Positions 46,871 through 55,287 of a stretch of DNA of 64,000 nucleotides are shown piece by piece; position 1 is the first letter of the stretch; each line of letters opens with the position of its first letter. The stretch lies in contig NZ_BAFK01000003.1 in the NCBI RefSeq assembly GCF_000296695.1, positions 186,001 through 250,000 on the forward strand, given 5' to 3'. The notes beneath the pieces are model-generated. The model searched no databases. It was not told where the DNA came from and worked only from the letters and a program-made list of their open reading frames with translations. The DNA is from Rheinheimera nanhaiensis E407-8. GTDB taxonomy: Bacteria > Pseudomonadota > Gammaproteobacteria > Enterobacterales > Alteromonadaceae. The position numbers and the translations under genes were made by a program.

Positions 46871-47244
46871 AACAGACAACAGGCATGGTGCTTATTATGG
46901 TGCTGATATTTCTGCTGGTGATGAGTTTATTGTTATCCGCCATGTTGCTGGTAAGCCAGTTAAGCCACAAAGCCGCCTATGCCGGACAACAACAGTTACA
47001 GACGGAGCAGGCCGCGCTTAGCGCGCATCTTCAGGCGGTAGTGCCGGCAAATGCTGAGCATTCGCTTACCCCATTAGCGCAGTGTCCGGCACAGTTTGCT
47101 GCCTGGTCGGCGTCGGCACTTAACTGCCAATTGTGGCAAATAGATACAGAAACCTATTCCGACAACGGGTTATTTTATGCGTCGTATAGCAGTTTTGCAC
47201 TGACGGCCAGCTTAAGTACCGGGACGCCTGCCGATGACCAATAA
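46867..47244 (+). CDS. Short PilX-like minor pilin
   Basis: A 125-residue protein with a PilX-like N-terminus, TTG-MVLIMVLIFLLVMSLLLSAMLLVSQLSHKAAYAGQQQLQTEQAALSAHLQ. As in PilX there is no Glu5. It is shorter than the first PilX (166), mainly in the globular part, which has one Cys pair (AQCPAQFAAWSASALNCQLW). The order V-W-X-Y-E and the overlaps (4 bases upstream, 11 downstream) support the assignment more than similarity does. Confidence 0.72.
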   Translation: MKQTTGMVLIMVLIFLLVMSLLLSAMLLVSQLSHKAAYAGQQQLQTEQAALSAHLQAVVPANAEHSLTPLAQCPAQFAAWSASALNCQLWQIDTETYSDNGLFYASYSSFALTASLSTGTPADDQ

Positions 47245-48310
47245 AAAAGCGACTTTGCTGTTTTTGCTGCTTAGCCCTTGTGCTGCAGCTTGTGATCTGA
47301 ACCCGCCAGAGCCGCTGGCAGCCAGTATGTGGTCGCCACTAGCCAATATGCCGGTGCGGGAAATTCTGATCAGCAATAATGTGCAGCTTAATGTGCCGGC
47401 GGCGCCCGGTGTGATTCGCCTCACGCAAAGTGATAATCAGCAACTGATTGCTGAGCTAACCAGCTGGCCAACAGACAGTGGTCAAATTGCGAGTATCCGG
47501 GCGCAACCTGCGGTGCTTGATCATGATTATGATGGTATAGCTGACGCCCTGTATGCGGTGGATGTGCAAGGTTTGGTATGGTATCTGCCGCTGGGTAATA
47601 CTGGCTTTAAAGCACCACAGCTGCTGGCTGATTTTACTGAGCTGCAGGCGCACTTTCGCCAGCCTGTGCAGCTGGTGCAGAGTGTGGCCGCCGATGCCGG
47701 CTTTGCCGGGCAGCGCCAGAGCATGCTGTTACTGGTAGCCAGTACTGCAGGGGCTGGCGATATTCTTATCATGCTAAAACATCGTCATGGTGAGACAAAC
47801 CTTTTAGATATCAGCAAGCTGGTCGATCGTAGTGAGCTTAGCGCTGCAGAAGTGCAAACAGGTATTAGCGATGCCAGCTGGCTTCAGCTGCAGCAAAGTG
47901 CTGGCTGGTATGTGAAAACGCAGCGCAGTATCAGTGCCAAACCGGCGGTGTACGCCGGTGTGGTGTATTTTACCTCAGCTGCAGTATCACAACTCAATGC
48001 TGATTGCAGCTTAGGCACTGATGCGCTGCCACAGCTGCATGCCTTACATTTACATCATGCCGCTGCGGTCTATGCCACGCGGCAATGGCAGATTGCTCAG
48101 CCGGACGCGGCGGAGCTGGCGTTGCAGCAAAACGCCCAGGGTGAGCTTGAAATACTGCTGCAAAACGCAGAGCAGCAGCAACTGGTACTGACAGAGCTGT
48201 TAGCGGTTGATGCGGCCTGTGCCAGCTGCACTAAGCCGCTGCCAACGCATAGTTTCCCTAAATTTAAGCGACTGGCTACTTTTCAACGGGAAGAAGGGGC
48301 GCACGAGTGA
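47234..48310 (+). CDS. Mini-PilY1: PilY1-like propeller protein lacking the vWA domain
   Basis: A 358-residue protein with a signal peptide (MTNKKATLLFLLLSPCAAA). Residues 96-104 read DHDYDGIAD, a DxDxDGxxD calcium loop identical in pattern to PilY1 842-850 (DRDMDGNVD). The following ALYAVDVQGLVWYLPL lines up with PilY1 [16 protein letters not shown]. So the protein keeps part of the PilY1 C-terminal propeller and has no MIDAS/vWA region and no long N-terminal part. It occupies the pilY1 slot of a V-W-X-(Y)-E operon. The C-terminal half has a CASC pair (DAACASCTK). The length is a third of PilY1, but the frame is intact with a ribosome-compatible overlapping start, so it is not a decayed copy. 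Confidence 0.72.
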   Translation: MTNKKATLLFLLLSPCAAACDLNPPEPLAASMWSPLANMPVREILISNNVQLNVPAAPGVIRLTQSDNQQLIAELTSWPTDSGQIASIRAQPAVLDHDYDGIADALYAVDVQGLVWYLPLGNTGFKAPQLLADFTELQAHFRQPVQLVQSVAADAGFAGQRQSMLLLVASTAGAGDILIMLKHRHGETNLLDISKLVDRSELSAAEVQTGISDASWLQLQQSAGWYVKTQRSISAKPAVYAGVVYFTSAAVSQLNADCSLGTDALPQLHALHLHHAAAVYATRQWQIAQPDAAELALQQNAQGELEILLQNAEQQQLVLTELLAVDAACASCTKPLPTHSFPKFKRLATFQREEGAHE

Positions 48311-48714
48311 GGCGGAGTAAACCGGGCAAGCAACATGCGTTTAGTTTAATAGAGCTGTTAATTGTTATCGCCATCATCGGCATTTTAGCGGCTGTAAGCT
48401 ACCCGTCATACCAGCAATATGTACTTCGCACTTACCGGACTGAGGCAACGACAACACTGCTGCAGCTGGCAAATAACCAAGCGCATTATCTGGCGGATCA
48501 TGGCAGCTATACTGCAGATTTAGCGGTGTTAGGCGCGGCTTCGTCAAGCCGTTATACCTTTGAGGTGTTGTTATCGGAGCAAAACCAGGCCTATGAGATA
48601 CGTGCGTTGGCACAGGGGCCGCAACAAGCTGATGCCCCGTGCAGTCTGTTTACGTTAAACCACCTGGGGCAACGTAATCAGCTGTCACCGCAGACGCTGT
48701 CCTGCTGGGATTAG
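48307..48714 (+). CDS. Second PilE-like minor pilin
   Basis: A 135-residue pilin: HA-FSLIELLIVIAIIGILAAVSYPSYQQYVLRTYRTEATTTLLQLANNQAHYLADHGSYT. Ala stands at -1 of the cleavage site instead of Gly; Ala is tolerated by some prepilin peptidases, but processing deserves a check. C-terminal Cys pair APCSLF/LSCWD. It starts with GTG, overlapping the mini-PilY1 stop by four bases. Its stop overlaps the converging fimT stop by three bases. Confidence 0.85.
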   Translation: MRRSKPGKQHAFSLIELLIVIAIIGILAAVSYPSYQQYVLRTYRTEATTTLLQLANNQAHYLADHGSYTADLAVLGAASSSRYTFEVLLSEQNQAYEIRALAQGPQQADAPCSLFTLNHLGQRNQLSPQTLSCWD

Positions 48715-49217
48715 TTCGGACAGGCTTGGTTTACCTCTGTCAACCTGCCACGCCCGGCCTGATTCACCGTAAGCCGGTAATGCCACTGCTGTGCGGGTTT
48801 AGCGCAGTAATAAAAGGTGCCATTTTCAAAGCCGTTTAAACTACCATCGCGGCGAAAGGTAATGGCCTCGCGGTTGTAGGCTAACTGGTGCCCTGTGGGC
48901 AGTGCGGGTAATTCTCTTAGCAGCCTGCTGCTTCCGTCAGCGGGATATTGCACCAAAAGCTGCACTGGCGCATTGTGCCAGGCCTTAGTGCACTGCCCAT
49001 CCTTGATGGGGCAAAACTGTACCGGCAAATTACTGCTGCTGGCGGCCACTCTGGCATAAGCCAAATGCTGGCTAAACTGGCGGATATAGGCCGAAGCCCG
49101 CTGGCGGTCAATAAAGCTGGCCATGGCAGGTACGGCCATGGTGGCGAATATAATCAGTATTGCCAGGCTAACCAACAGCTCCGGTAGGCTAAAGCCGGTA
49201 CGGGCGGGTAACGTCAT
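48711..49217 (-). CDS. fimT: FimT/GspH-type minor pilin of the second set
   Basis: A 168-residue pseudopilin: TG-FSLPELLVSLAILIIFATMAVPAMASFIDRQRASAYIRQFSQHLAYARVAASSSNLPVQFCP, the GspH/FimT pattern, ending in a Cys (NQACPN). Start ATG 49217 with AGGAG six bases upstream. It faces the second pilV-W-X-Y-E set tail to tail and completes it, as that set otherwise lacks a FimU/FimT. It lies 70 bases after nadE on the same strand. Confidence 0.85.
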   Translation of the reverse strand: MTLPARTGFSLPELLVSLAILIIFATMAVPAMASFIDRQRASAYIRQFSQHLAYARVAASSSNLPVQFCPIKDGQCTKAWHNAPVQLLVQYPADGSSRLLRELPALPTGHQLAYNREAITFRRDGSLNGFENGTFYYCAKPAQQWHYRLTVNQAGRGRLTEVNQACPN

Positions 49218-49287
49218 ACTAAGCTCCTTGCAGTTAACGCTTGCATTAAGCTTAGTATGATTTACCAAAATGTGAATTAAATGTTTT

Positions 49288-50115
49288 TTAATCGTATATG
49301 GTTGGGATGGGCTCGCGTTTATGCTGCGTACGCTGGTAAATGGCAATCAGCTTGTCACTCACCTCTGCCGGCACTGTTTTGCCTTCAAGAAAATCATCGA
49401 TTTGCTCATACGTCAGGCCAAGCGCCGCCTCATCAGCTTTTTGCGGCGCCAGACACTCTAAATCGGCAGTAGGGGTTTTCTCTATCAACAGCTCTGGCGC
49501 ACCAAGGGTGCGGGCCAGTAACCTGACCTGGCGTTTACTCAAGCCAAATAACGGTGCTAAATCACAAGCGCCATCACCCCACTTGGTGTAAAAGCCGGTA
49601 ATGTTTTCGGCTGAATGATCGGTGCCCAGCACCAGGCCGCCGGTTAATGCCGCTATATGATATTGCACCACCATCCGGCTGCGGGCTTTTACGTTGCCTT
49701 TGGCAAAGTCGGTCTGTGTTTCAGTGGCGCTGGCCAGCCCTTTGGCTGCCATGGCTGACCAGGTAGCCTGATGCAGAGCATCAGCACCTTGTTGAATATT
49801 TACTGACAAGGCTTTAGTCGGGCGAATAAAGTCCAATGCCAGCTGCGCTTCGGCCTCATCCTTTTGTGTGCCGTAGGGCAGGCGCACGGCAATAAATTGA
49901 TAGCCGGCTTTTTGCGCATTTAATTCATCCACCGCCAGCTGTGCCAGCCGGCCGCAGGTAGTGGAGTCAACACCGCCGCTGATGCCTAGCACCAGTGTAG
50001 TTAACCCCGAAGCCTGTAAACGCTGTTTTATAAAGTCTACCCGGCGGCGGATCTCAAACTGCGCGTCAATCTGCGGTTGTACCTGCATTTGCGCAATAAT
50101 CTGTGCTGCATTCAT
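49288..50115 (-). CDS. nadE: Ammonia-dependent NAD+ synthetase
   Basis: A 275-residue amidoligase that turns deamido-NAD into NAD using ammonia and ATP. PP-loop in [56 protein letters not shown] and the C-terminal [11 protein letters not shown] are as in E. coli NadE (275 residues). There is no glutaminase domain. Single gene, divergent from glnB. Confidence 0.95.
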   Translation of the reverse strand: MNAAQIIAQMQVQPQIDAQFEIRRRVDFIKQRLQASGLTTLVLGISGGVDSTTCGRLAQLAVDELNAQKAGYQFIAVRLPYGTQKDEAEAQLALDFIRPTKALSVNIQQGADALHQATWSAMAAKGLASATETQTDFAKGNVKARSRMVVQYHIAALTGGLVLGTDHSAENITGFYTKWGDGACDLAPLFGLSKRQVRLLARTLGAPELLIEKTPTADLECLAPQKADEAALGLTYEQIDDFLEGKTVPAEVSDKLIAIYQRTQHKREPIPTIYD

Positions 50116-50248
50116 TGCTTGTCGCCTCTGCTGTAAATGGTGAACTATCTTACCTTGCTTTACCGCCTGTGGATCAAGCTAATCTGCGGTATTATCTGCT
50201 GAACCCTTAAGCGGCTTGTATTATACTGCGTGTAATATCGTTGCGTAA

Positions 50249-50602
<354 letters not shown>

Positions 50603-50628
50603 CATCTTTACCTTTTATTAACCCGGTA

Positions 50629-51801
50629 GTGATGATGCCGTATCGACAAGCTAGATTATGCTGCCTAATAACAACTTTGCTGCTTGCAGGCTGTACTGCT
50701 AAGCCGGCTTTGAAATCAGAGGGTGGGGTTGTCGCGCCGCCTCAGTCGGTATTGTTACAAACAGCCGTGGCGCCTGTACCCACTGTTACAGATATTTTTG
50801 CTTTAACTGCTGAGCAACAGCGCGAGTTTTTAGCCTATTTTAATGCCCCTTCGCGACAAGCAGTGGCGAAACATCGGCGTATCTATCATTTTTTATCAGA
50901 GCATTTGACGGGCTTTACCTATCTGGGTGAGAACTATAGCGCGGCGCAGTCTTATGCCAGCAAAAGTGGTAATTGTATTTCACTGGCGGTACTTACTAAG
51001 GCGTTGGCGGACCTGGTTGGTGTAGAGATTGAGTTTCAAACCATCGTCAGCGCGCCGGTATACAGTATTGACGGCGATTTTATGCTGTCTTCGGATCATG
51101 TGAGAACCATCTTGTATGATCCCGATTTTGTTGCCCCGAACGATGCAGTTTATTTTTCGAAACCGGCTATTATTGTGGATTATCTGCCCGCTGCCACGGA
51201 CGTAACAGGCCCAAGGGTGTCTGAGAACACTTTTATCGCGATGTTTTATCGTAATTTGGCTGCTGATGCAGTGCTACAGGCTAACTATACCCAAGCATTG
51301 GCCTTACTGCGCACTGCGTTAGACTATGCGCCAACCTATGCTGCGGTTATTAATCTGATTGCCATTGTGCACCGTCGGGTAGAGCAGCAAACCATCGCCG
51401 AGCAGTTTTATCAATATGGCTTGCAGGTGGCAGACGTTAAAACTACGCTGATCAGCAACTATGCTGTGTTAAAGCACAATATGGGTGAAACCGAGCAAGC
51501 AGAGGCTCTGCTGCAATCGTTGAAGTCGCATGATGAACATGACCCTTATCGCTGGTATATCCTCGGCAAAGAAGCGGCATTTAAGCAGCAATATGACGAT
51601 GCTATAGTGTTTTACCGCAAGGCAATAACGCAAGCACCTTATCTGCATCAATTGCATTTTGAACTGGCAGTAGCCTATTACAACAATCACCAACCAGCGC
51701 GGGCCCGCCAATCGCTAGCCACTGCGGCAGAGCTTTCCCTCATTACCAACCAGCAACAGCGCTATCACGCCAAGTTGCAGGCCATAGCCCGGCGACAGTA
51801 G
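50629..51801 (+). CDS. TPR lipoprotein with a transglutaminase-like segment
   Basis: A 390-residue lipoprotein with lipobox LLAGC (Cys22). Residues about 60-170 resemble a transglutaminase-like core: Cys116 in SKSGNCISLAVLTKALADLVGV and His157 in LSSDHVRTILYD are the expected catalytic positions. From about 215 there are tandem TPRs (YTQALALLRTALDYAPTYAAVINLIAI; YDDAIVFYRKAITQAPYLHQLHFELAVAYYN). The start is GTG or ATG at 50629-50635. The M28 peptidase starts one base after its stop, so the two form an operon. The substrate is unknown; envelope peptides are possible. Confidence 0.75.
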   Translation: MMMPYRQARLCCLITTLLLAGCTAKPALKSEGGVVAPPQSVLLQTAVAPVPTVTDIFALTAEQQREFLAYFNAPSRQAVAKHRRIYHFLSEHLTGFTYLGENYSAAQSYASKSGNCISLAVLTKALADLVGVEIEFQTIVSAPVYSIDGDFMLSSDHVRTILYDPDFVAPNDAVYFSKPAIIVDYLPAATDVTGPRVSENTFIAMFYRNLAADAVLQANYTQALALLRTALDYAPTYAAVINLIAIVHRRVEQQTIAEQFYQYGLQVADVKTTLISNYAVLKHNMGETEQAEALLQSLKSHDEHDPYRWYILGKEAAFKQQYDDAIVFYRKAITQAPYLHQLHFELAVAYYNNHQPARARQSLATAAELSLITNQQQRYHAKLQAIARRQ

Positions 51802-51802
51802 T

Positions 51803-52699
51803 ATGCGTTTACTGCTGTGTGGTGTGTTACTAAGCGCTTTGGCTGCAAATGCAGCCAGTGTAGAGCAAGACATCAGGCAACTCAGTGATGCGCAAATGCA
51901 AGGGCGCAAAACCGGCACGGGCGGTGCGCAGCTGGCGCGCGACTATCTGACCCAGCGTTATCAGCAGCTGGGCCTGCAATACTTCAATGGCAGCTATAGC
52001 CAGCCATTTTCTTATGGCCGCAGTAAAACCGGCATTAATCTGGTGGGCTACCTGCCAGGCTGCAGCTATCCACAGCAGTATATTGCGGTCACTGCACATT
52101 ACGACCATTTAGGTAAGCAAGGCCATAAGATATTTCACGGTGCCGATGATAATGCCTCCGGCGTGGCGGTGATGCTGGAGCTCGCTAGCCGCTTAAGCCA
52201 GCGCTGTCCGGCCTACTCGTATATTTTTATCGCTACAGATGCTGAAGAGGGTGGCTTATATGGCAGTATAGCCTTTGTTGCCGCGCCGCCGGTGGCGCTT
52301 AACAGCATCGCACTAAACCTGAATCTCGATATGCTGGGCCGGCCGGATAGGCGCGGCCGCTTGTATTTAACCGGCGCTAAGCGTTTCCCTGCTTTAATGG
52401 CTGAGTTAAATCCCCGTTTTCGTAAGCTGCAGTTTCTACATCACCGTGGCCCGGGCCGTTTACCGCGCGAGCATAGCCGTCACGACTGGCCTAATGCCAG
52501 TGATCATGGGCCTTTTCATCGGGCTGGTATTGCCTATTTGTTTTTCGGCGGTCAGGACCATGTGCATTACCACACTGAGCTGGACACCTGGCAGCGTATC
52601 AATAGTGAATTTCTTAGCATGGCGCTCGATGCGGTATGGGCATCCGTCATCTGGCTTGAGCAGCAAGCTCCTGGTGATATTCGTCATACAGAGCATTAA
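51803..52699 (+). CDS. Secreted M28-family aminopeptidase-like protein
   Basis: A 298-residue zinc peptidase with a short signal peptide (MRLLLCGVLLSALAANA). Zinc and catalytic residues: TAHYDHLG (His, Asp), GADDNASGVAVMLE (bridging Asp), ATDAEEGGLYGS (Glu pair), LNLDMLGRPD (Asp) and HVHYHTELDTW (last His). All ligands are present. It is smaller than the other M28 protein (27183-28514), without a PA domain. Cotranscribed with the upstream lipoprotein. Confidence 0.85.
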   Translation: MRLLLCGVLLSALAANAASVEQDIRQLSDAQMQGRKTGTGGAQLARDYLTQRYQQLGLQYFNGSYSQPFSYGRSKTGINLVGYLPGCSYPQQYIAVTAHYDHLGKQGHKIFHGADDNASGVAVMLELASRLSQRCPAYSYIFIATDAEEGGLYGSIAFVAAPPVALNSIALNLNLDMLGRPDRRGRLYLTGAKRFPALMAELNPRFRKLQFLHHRGPGRLPREHSRHDWPNASDHGPFHRAGIAYLFFGGQDHVHYHTELDTWQRINSEFLSMALDAVWASVIWLEQQAPGDIRHTEH

Positions 52700-52877
52700 T
52701 ATATTCAGTGTCGAATAGTTTTACATCATTAATAGCCGTACAGCTAAAATTGTGTTCTCTTCATATTGTTTATATTTTATATCTAAGCTTTTCATTGAGT
52801 TAATTTCACATGCACAGTTTTGGTTTGTTTGATGCATTACATTTCTTGCCAAGACATAATGTAAAAAGGACGTTGCA

Positions 52878-53705
52878 ATGAAGGTGGGCAAGAAATTCTC
52901 AACAATATTGTTTGCAGGTTTGATGACAACATCAGCCGCACAGGCAGCTATGATAACAGAATGGAGTTTTGTCAATTCAGCTGGCTTTATCAACTGGCAA
53001 GCGGCGGGTGTTACCGCCAGCGGCGCCAGCAACTATTTAGACGAGTTTAATGTATTGCAAACCTGGTATTCGTCGTTAAGTTGGGGAGACCCGGTTAACG
53101 GCTCGCCTTCCTCATTCGCTGTAACCAGCCCGATACTGGGAACTGTGACAACGAATGGCGCTGCGGAAATGGGCACCACACTAGTGCACAATAATTTTCC
53201 TGTTTTTGATAATGGTGAACTGTTGACACAGACCACCTTGCTTAATCAATTATTGTTAACGCCGTTATTCCCCGCCGGGCCGGCAATAAACGCACCTACC
53301 ATAGCTTTTGATATTAACTTCTTTGAAACGGTTAATGCACCAGGTAATGGTGTGCTTTGTCCTGATGGTAATGCTCAGGGGGTGGGCCAGAATATCAACG
53401 GTTGCGGTGATATTTTCGCTATTGCCTCACCGCTCGATTTGGTGCAGCAATTGGTAATAGATGATTATTTGTACACTTTCGCCATTGGCGTGATGGGCGG
53501 TTCAATTTTGTCTGATGCTACCTGTAGCTTAATGGGGTTCGCCTCTGGCTGCTATGGTTTTGTTACCATAGAAAACCAAACCAATACCATACAACCATTT
53601 TTTTCTATCACAGCCAGACAAATGACAGATGTGCCTGCGCCAGCCAGCCTTGCAGTATTTGGCCTTGGGCTTTTGCTGCTTAGCCGGTTAAGCCGCAGAA
53701 CATAA
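52878..53705 (+). CDS. THxN-family PEP-CTERM protein
   Basis: A 275-residue exported protein: signal peptide (MKVGKKFSTILFAGLMTTSAAQA), an N-terminal TEWSFVNSAGFINWQAAG block as in THxN PEP-CTERM proteins, a Ser/Thr/Asn-rich body and a C-terminal sorting signal VPAPASLAVFGLGLLLLSRLSRRT (Pro-Ala near the PEP position, hydrophobic helix, basic end). Such proteins are processed by an exosortase (EpsH/XrtA type) and linked to exopolysaccharide. None is in the window, so one must be elsewhere. AAGGA stands nine bases before ATG. The 178-base upstream gap is AT-rich; I see no convincing promoter pair in it. Confidence 0.85.
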   Translation: MKVGKKFSTILFAGLMTTSAAQAAMITEWSFVNSAGFINWQAAGVTASGASNYLDEFNVLQTWYSSLSWGDPVNGSPSSFAVTSPILGTVTTNGAAEMGTTLVHNNFPVFDNGELLTQTTLLNQLLLTPLFPAGPAINAPTIAFDINFFETVNAPGNGVLCPDGNAQGVGQNINGCGDIFAIASPLDLVQQLVIDDYLYTFAIGVMGGSILSDATCSLMGFASGCYGFVTIENQTNTIQPFFSITARQMTDVPAPASLAVFGLGLLLLSRLSRRT

Positions 53706-53716
53706 CTGTTGCAATA

Positions 53717-53748
53717 AGGCCTGCCACCCACACACAGGCCTGTATTTT
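53717..53748 (+). terminator. Terminator after the PEP-CTERM gene
   Basis: Stem AGGCCTG (53717-53723) / CAGGCCT (53735-53741) with an 11-base loop, then GTATTTTT. It probably also helps end transcription from the converging photolyase unit. Confidence 0.65.
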
Positions 53749-53772
53749 TGTGCAGTCAATTCAGCGCTACTT

Positions 53773-55287
53773 TTACCAGTCAAAACCCAGCTGATTACGG
53801 TTTAGTGCGCTCTTTTTGCCGCTAACCGGCCGTTTCCGGCTGGCGTGGCGCTGAAATACCGCTTGTTTTTGCTGTAGCCAGTGCTGGCGGTCTTGTTGTT
53901 TCAGCCACAGGCTTATTCTGGCTCTGGCCTGTTGTTGTGCCTGCGGTAACGCTACCACCGGTGCCGGGTAATCGCGCCCCAGCACACAACCATATTGCTG
54001 TTGCAATGATGACGGCATCAGCCAGGGCGTATGCAACCAGCTGTCGGGTACCTGGCGCAGCTCTGGCAGCCAGTGGCGGATAAACTGGCCATCAGCATCT
54101 TTTTGCTGGCTTTGTTTTACCGGGTTATACATACGGTTGGGGTTAATGCCGGTGGTGCCCGCCTGCATCTGAATTTGCGGGTAATGGATACCGGGCTCGT
54201 AATCAATAAAACACTGCGCCAAATGCAATGCCAGTGGTCGCCAGTGTAACCACAGGTGGTAACTGGCAAAAGCCACCAACATGGCGCGGCCACGAAAATG
54301 CAGCCAGCCGGTTGCCAATAAACTGCGCATGGCGGCGTCAATCAGCGGGTAGCCGGTGTGGCCGCTGCACCAGGCAGCAAACAAGGTTGGGTTAAAGTAG
54401 GGCTCGCGCAAGCCATCAAAACCCGGATGCATATTGTAAAACTCTATAGCAGGTTCATCTTCCAGCTTTTGCATAAAATGGCAGTGCCAGCGCAGCCGGC
54501 TAAAAAACGCCTGCAAGCCTTGTGAGCGGCGGCTGTCGCTGCTTTGTTTTATCGCGACAAAGCTTTGTTGTTGCAACTGGCGTAAGCTTAGCTGGCCGTA
54601 ACTAATGTAGGTACTAAGCCTGGAGCAGCTTTGGCTGGCTTTAGCCGGCAGCGAAATATGCTGGCGATAGTGCCGGCAGCGCTGTTGTAAAAAGCTGTGA
54701 AAGGTCTGATCGGCCATATAGGCATCGGGCGGGCTCTGGCATAGCGGCAGATCTTTAAGTCTGGTCGGCGCAACAGCGGTTAAATCCCAGTGGGCGGCAG
54801 TAACAAAAGGCAGCTGTTGCAGCGAGGGCGCCGGTGGGCTTTTTAGCCAGTTATCGGCCAGTGTAAACCAGTTATCCCGGTCAGCCAGCGGGCGAAACAC
54901 CGCGAATTGGCGAAACTGATGCCAGCGAATATTCAGCGATTTAAGCAGCCGCTGCACCGCCAGATCACGCTGATAGGTCCACAGGTTACCGGTTTCTTCA
55001 TGGCTGTACACATCAGTGATACAAAACCGCTGACAAAGCTGCTTTAGCACTGCAGTGGCAGGGCCCTTTACCACTAACAGCGGCTGGCCCAGCGCAGAGA
55101 GCTGCCGGTTTAACTGCATTAAAGCGACGGACAAATATTGCCAGTGGCGCAATGAGACATCCGGCTGCTGCCAGTAATCGGGCTCGATAATGTACAGCGG
55201 CACTACTGCGCCCTGTTTGGCCGCCGCTAACAGCGGTTGGTGGTCGTTAAGGCGCAGATCGCGCTTAAACCAGACCAGCGCAGTCAT
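53773..55287 (-). CDS. Photolyase/cryptochrome family protein (class I-like FAD-binding)
   Basis: A 504-residue protein: an N-terminal photolyase alpha/beta domain (TALVWFKRDLRLNDHQPLLAAA) and a C-terminal FAD-binding domain (RLRWHCHFMQKLEDEP, DAAMRSLLATGWLHFRGRAMLVAFASYHLWLHWR, GINPNRMYNPVKQSQQKDADGQFIRHWLPEL). The HWRPLALHLAQCFIDYEPGIHYPQIQMQAGTTG region replaces the usual WQWAASTG of CPD photolyases. It therefore belongs to a side branch whose repair activity I cannot state. It overlaps the next gene upstream (CRY-DASH) by four bases; it is the last of three. Confidence 0.82.
   Translation of the reverse strand: MTALVWFKRDLRLNDHQPLLAAAKQGAVVPLYIIEPDYWQQPDVSLRHWQYLSVALMQLNRQLSALGQPLLVVKGPATAVLKQLCQRFCITDVYSHEETGNLWTYQRDLAVQRLLKSLNIRWHQFRQFAVFRPLADRDNWFTLADNWLKSPPAPSLQQLPFVTAAHWDLTAVAPTRLKDLPLCQSPPDAYMADQTFHSFLQQRCRHYRQHISLPAKASQSCSRLSTYISYGQLSLRQLQQQSFVAIKQSSDSRRSQGLQAFFSRLRWHCHFMQKLEDEPAIEFYNMHPGFDGLREPYFNPTLFAAWCSGHTGYPLIDAAMRSLLATGWLHFRGRAMLVAFASYHLWLHWRPLALHLAQCFIDYEPGIHYPQIQMQAGTTGINPNRMYNPVKQSQQKDADGQFIRHWLPELRQVPDSWLHTPWLMPSSLQQQYGCVLGRDYPAPVVALPQAQQQARARISLWLKQQDRQHWLQQKQAVFQRHASRKRPVSGKKSALNRNQLGFDW

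Noticed and set aside
47234..48310. Mini-PilY1 as a broken pilY1 pseudogene
   Set aside because: It has its own signal peptide, an overlapping start and stop with both neighbours, and no flanking remnant of the vWA part.
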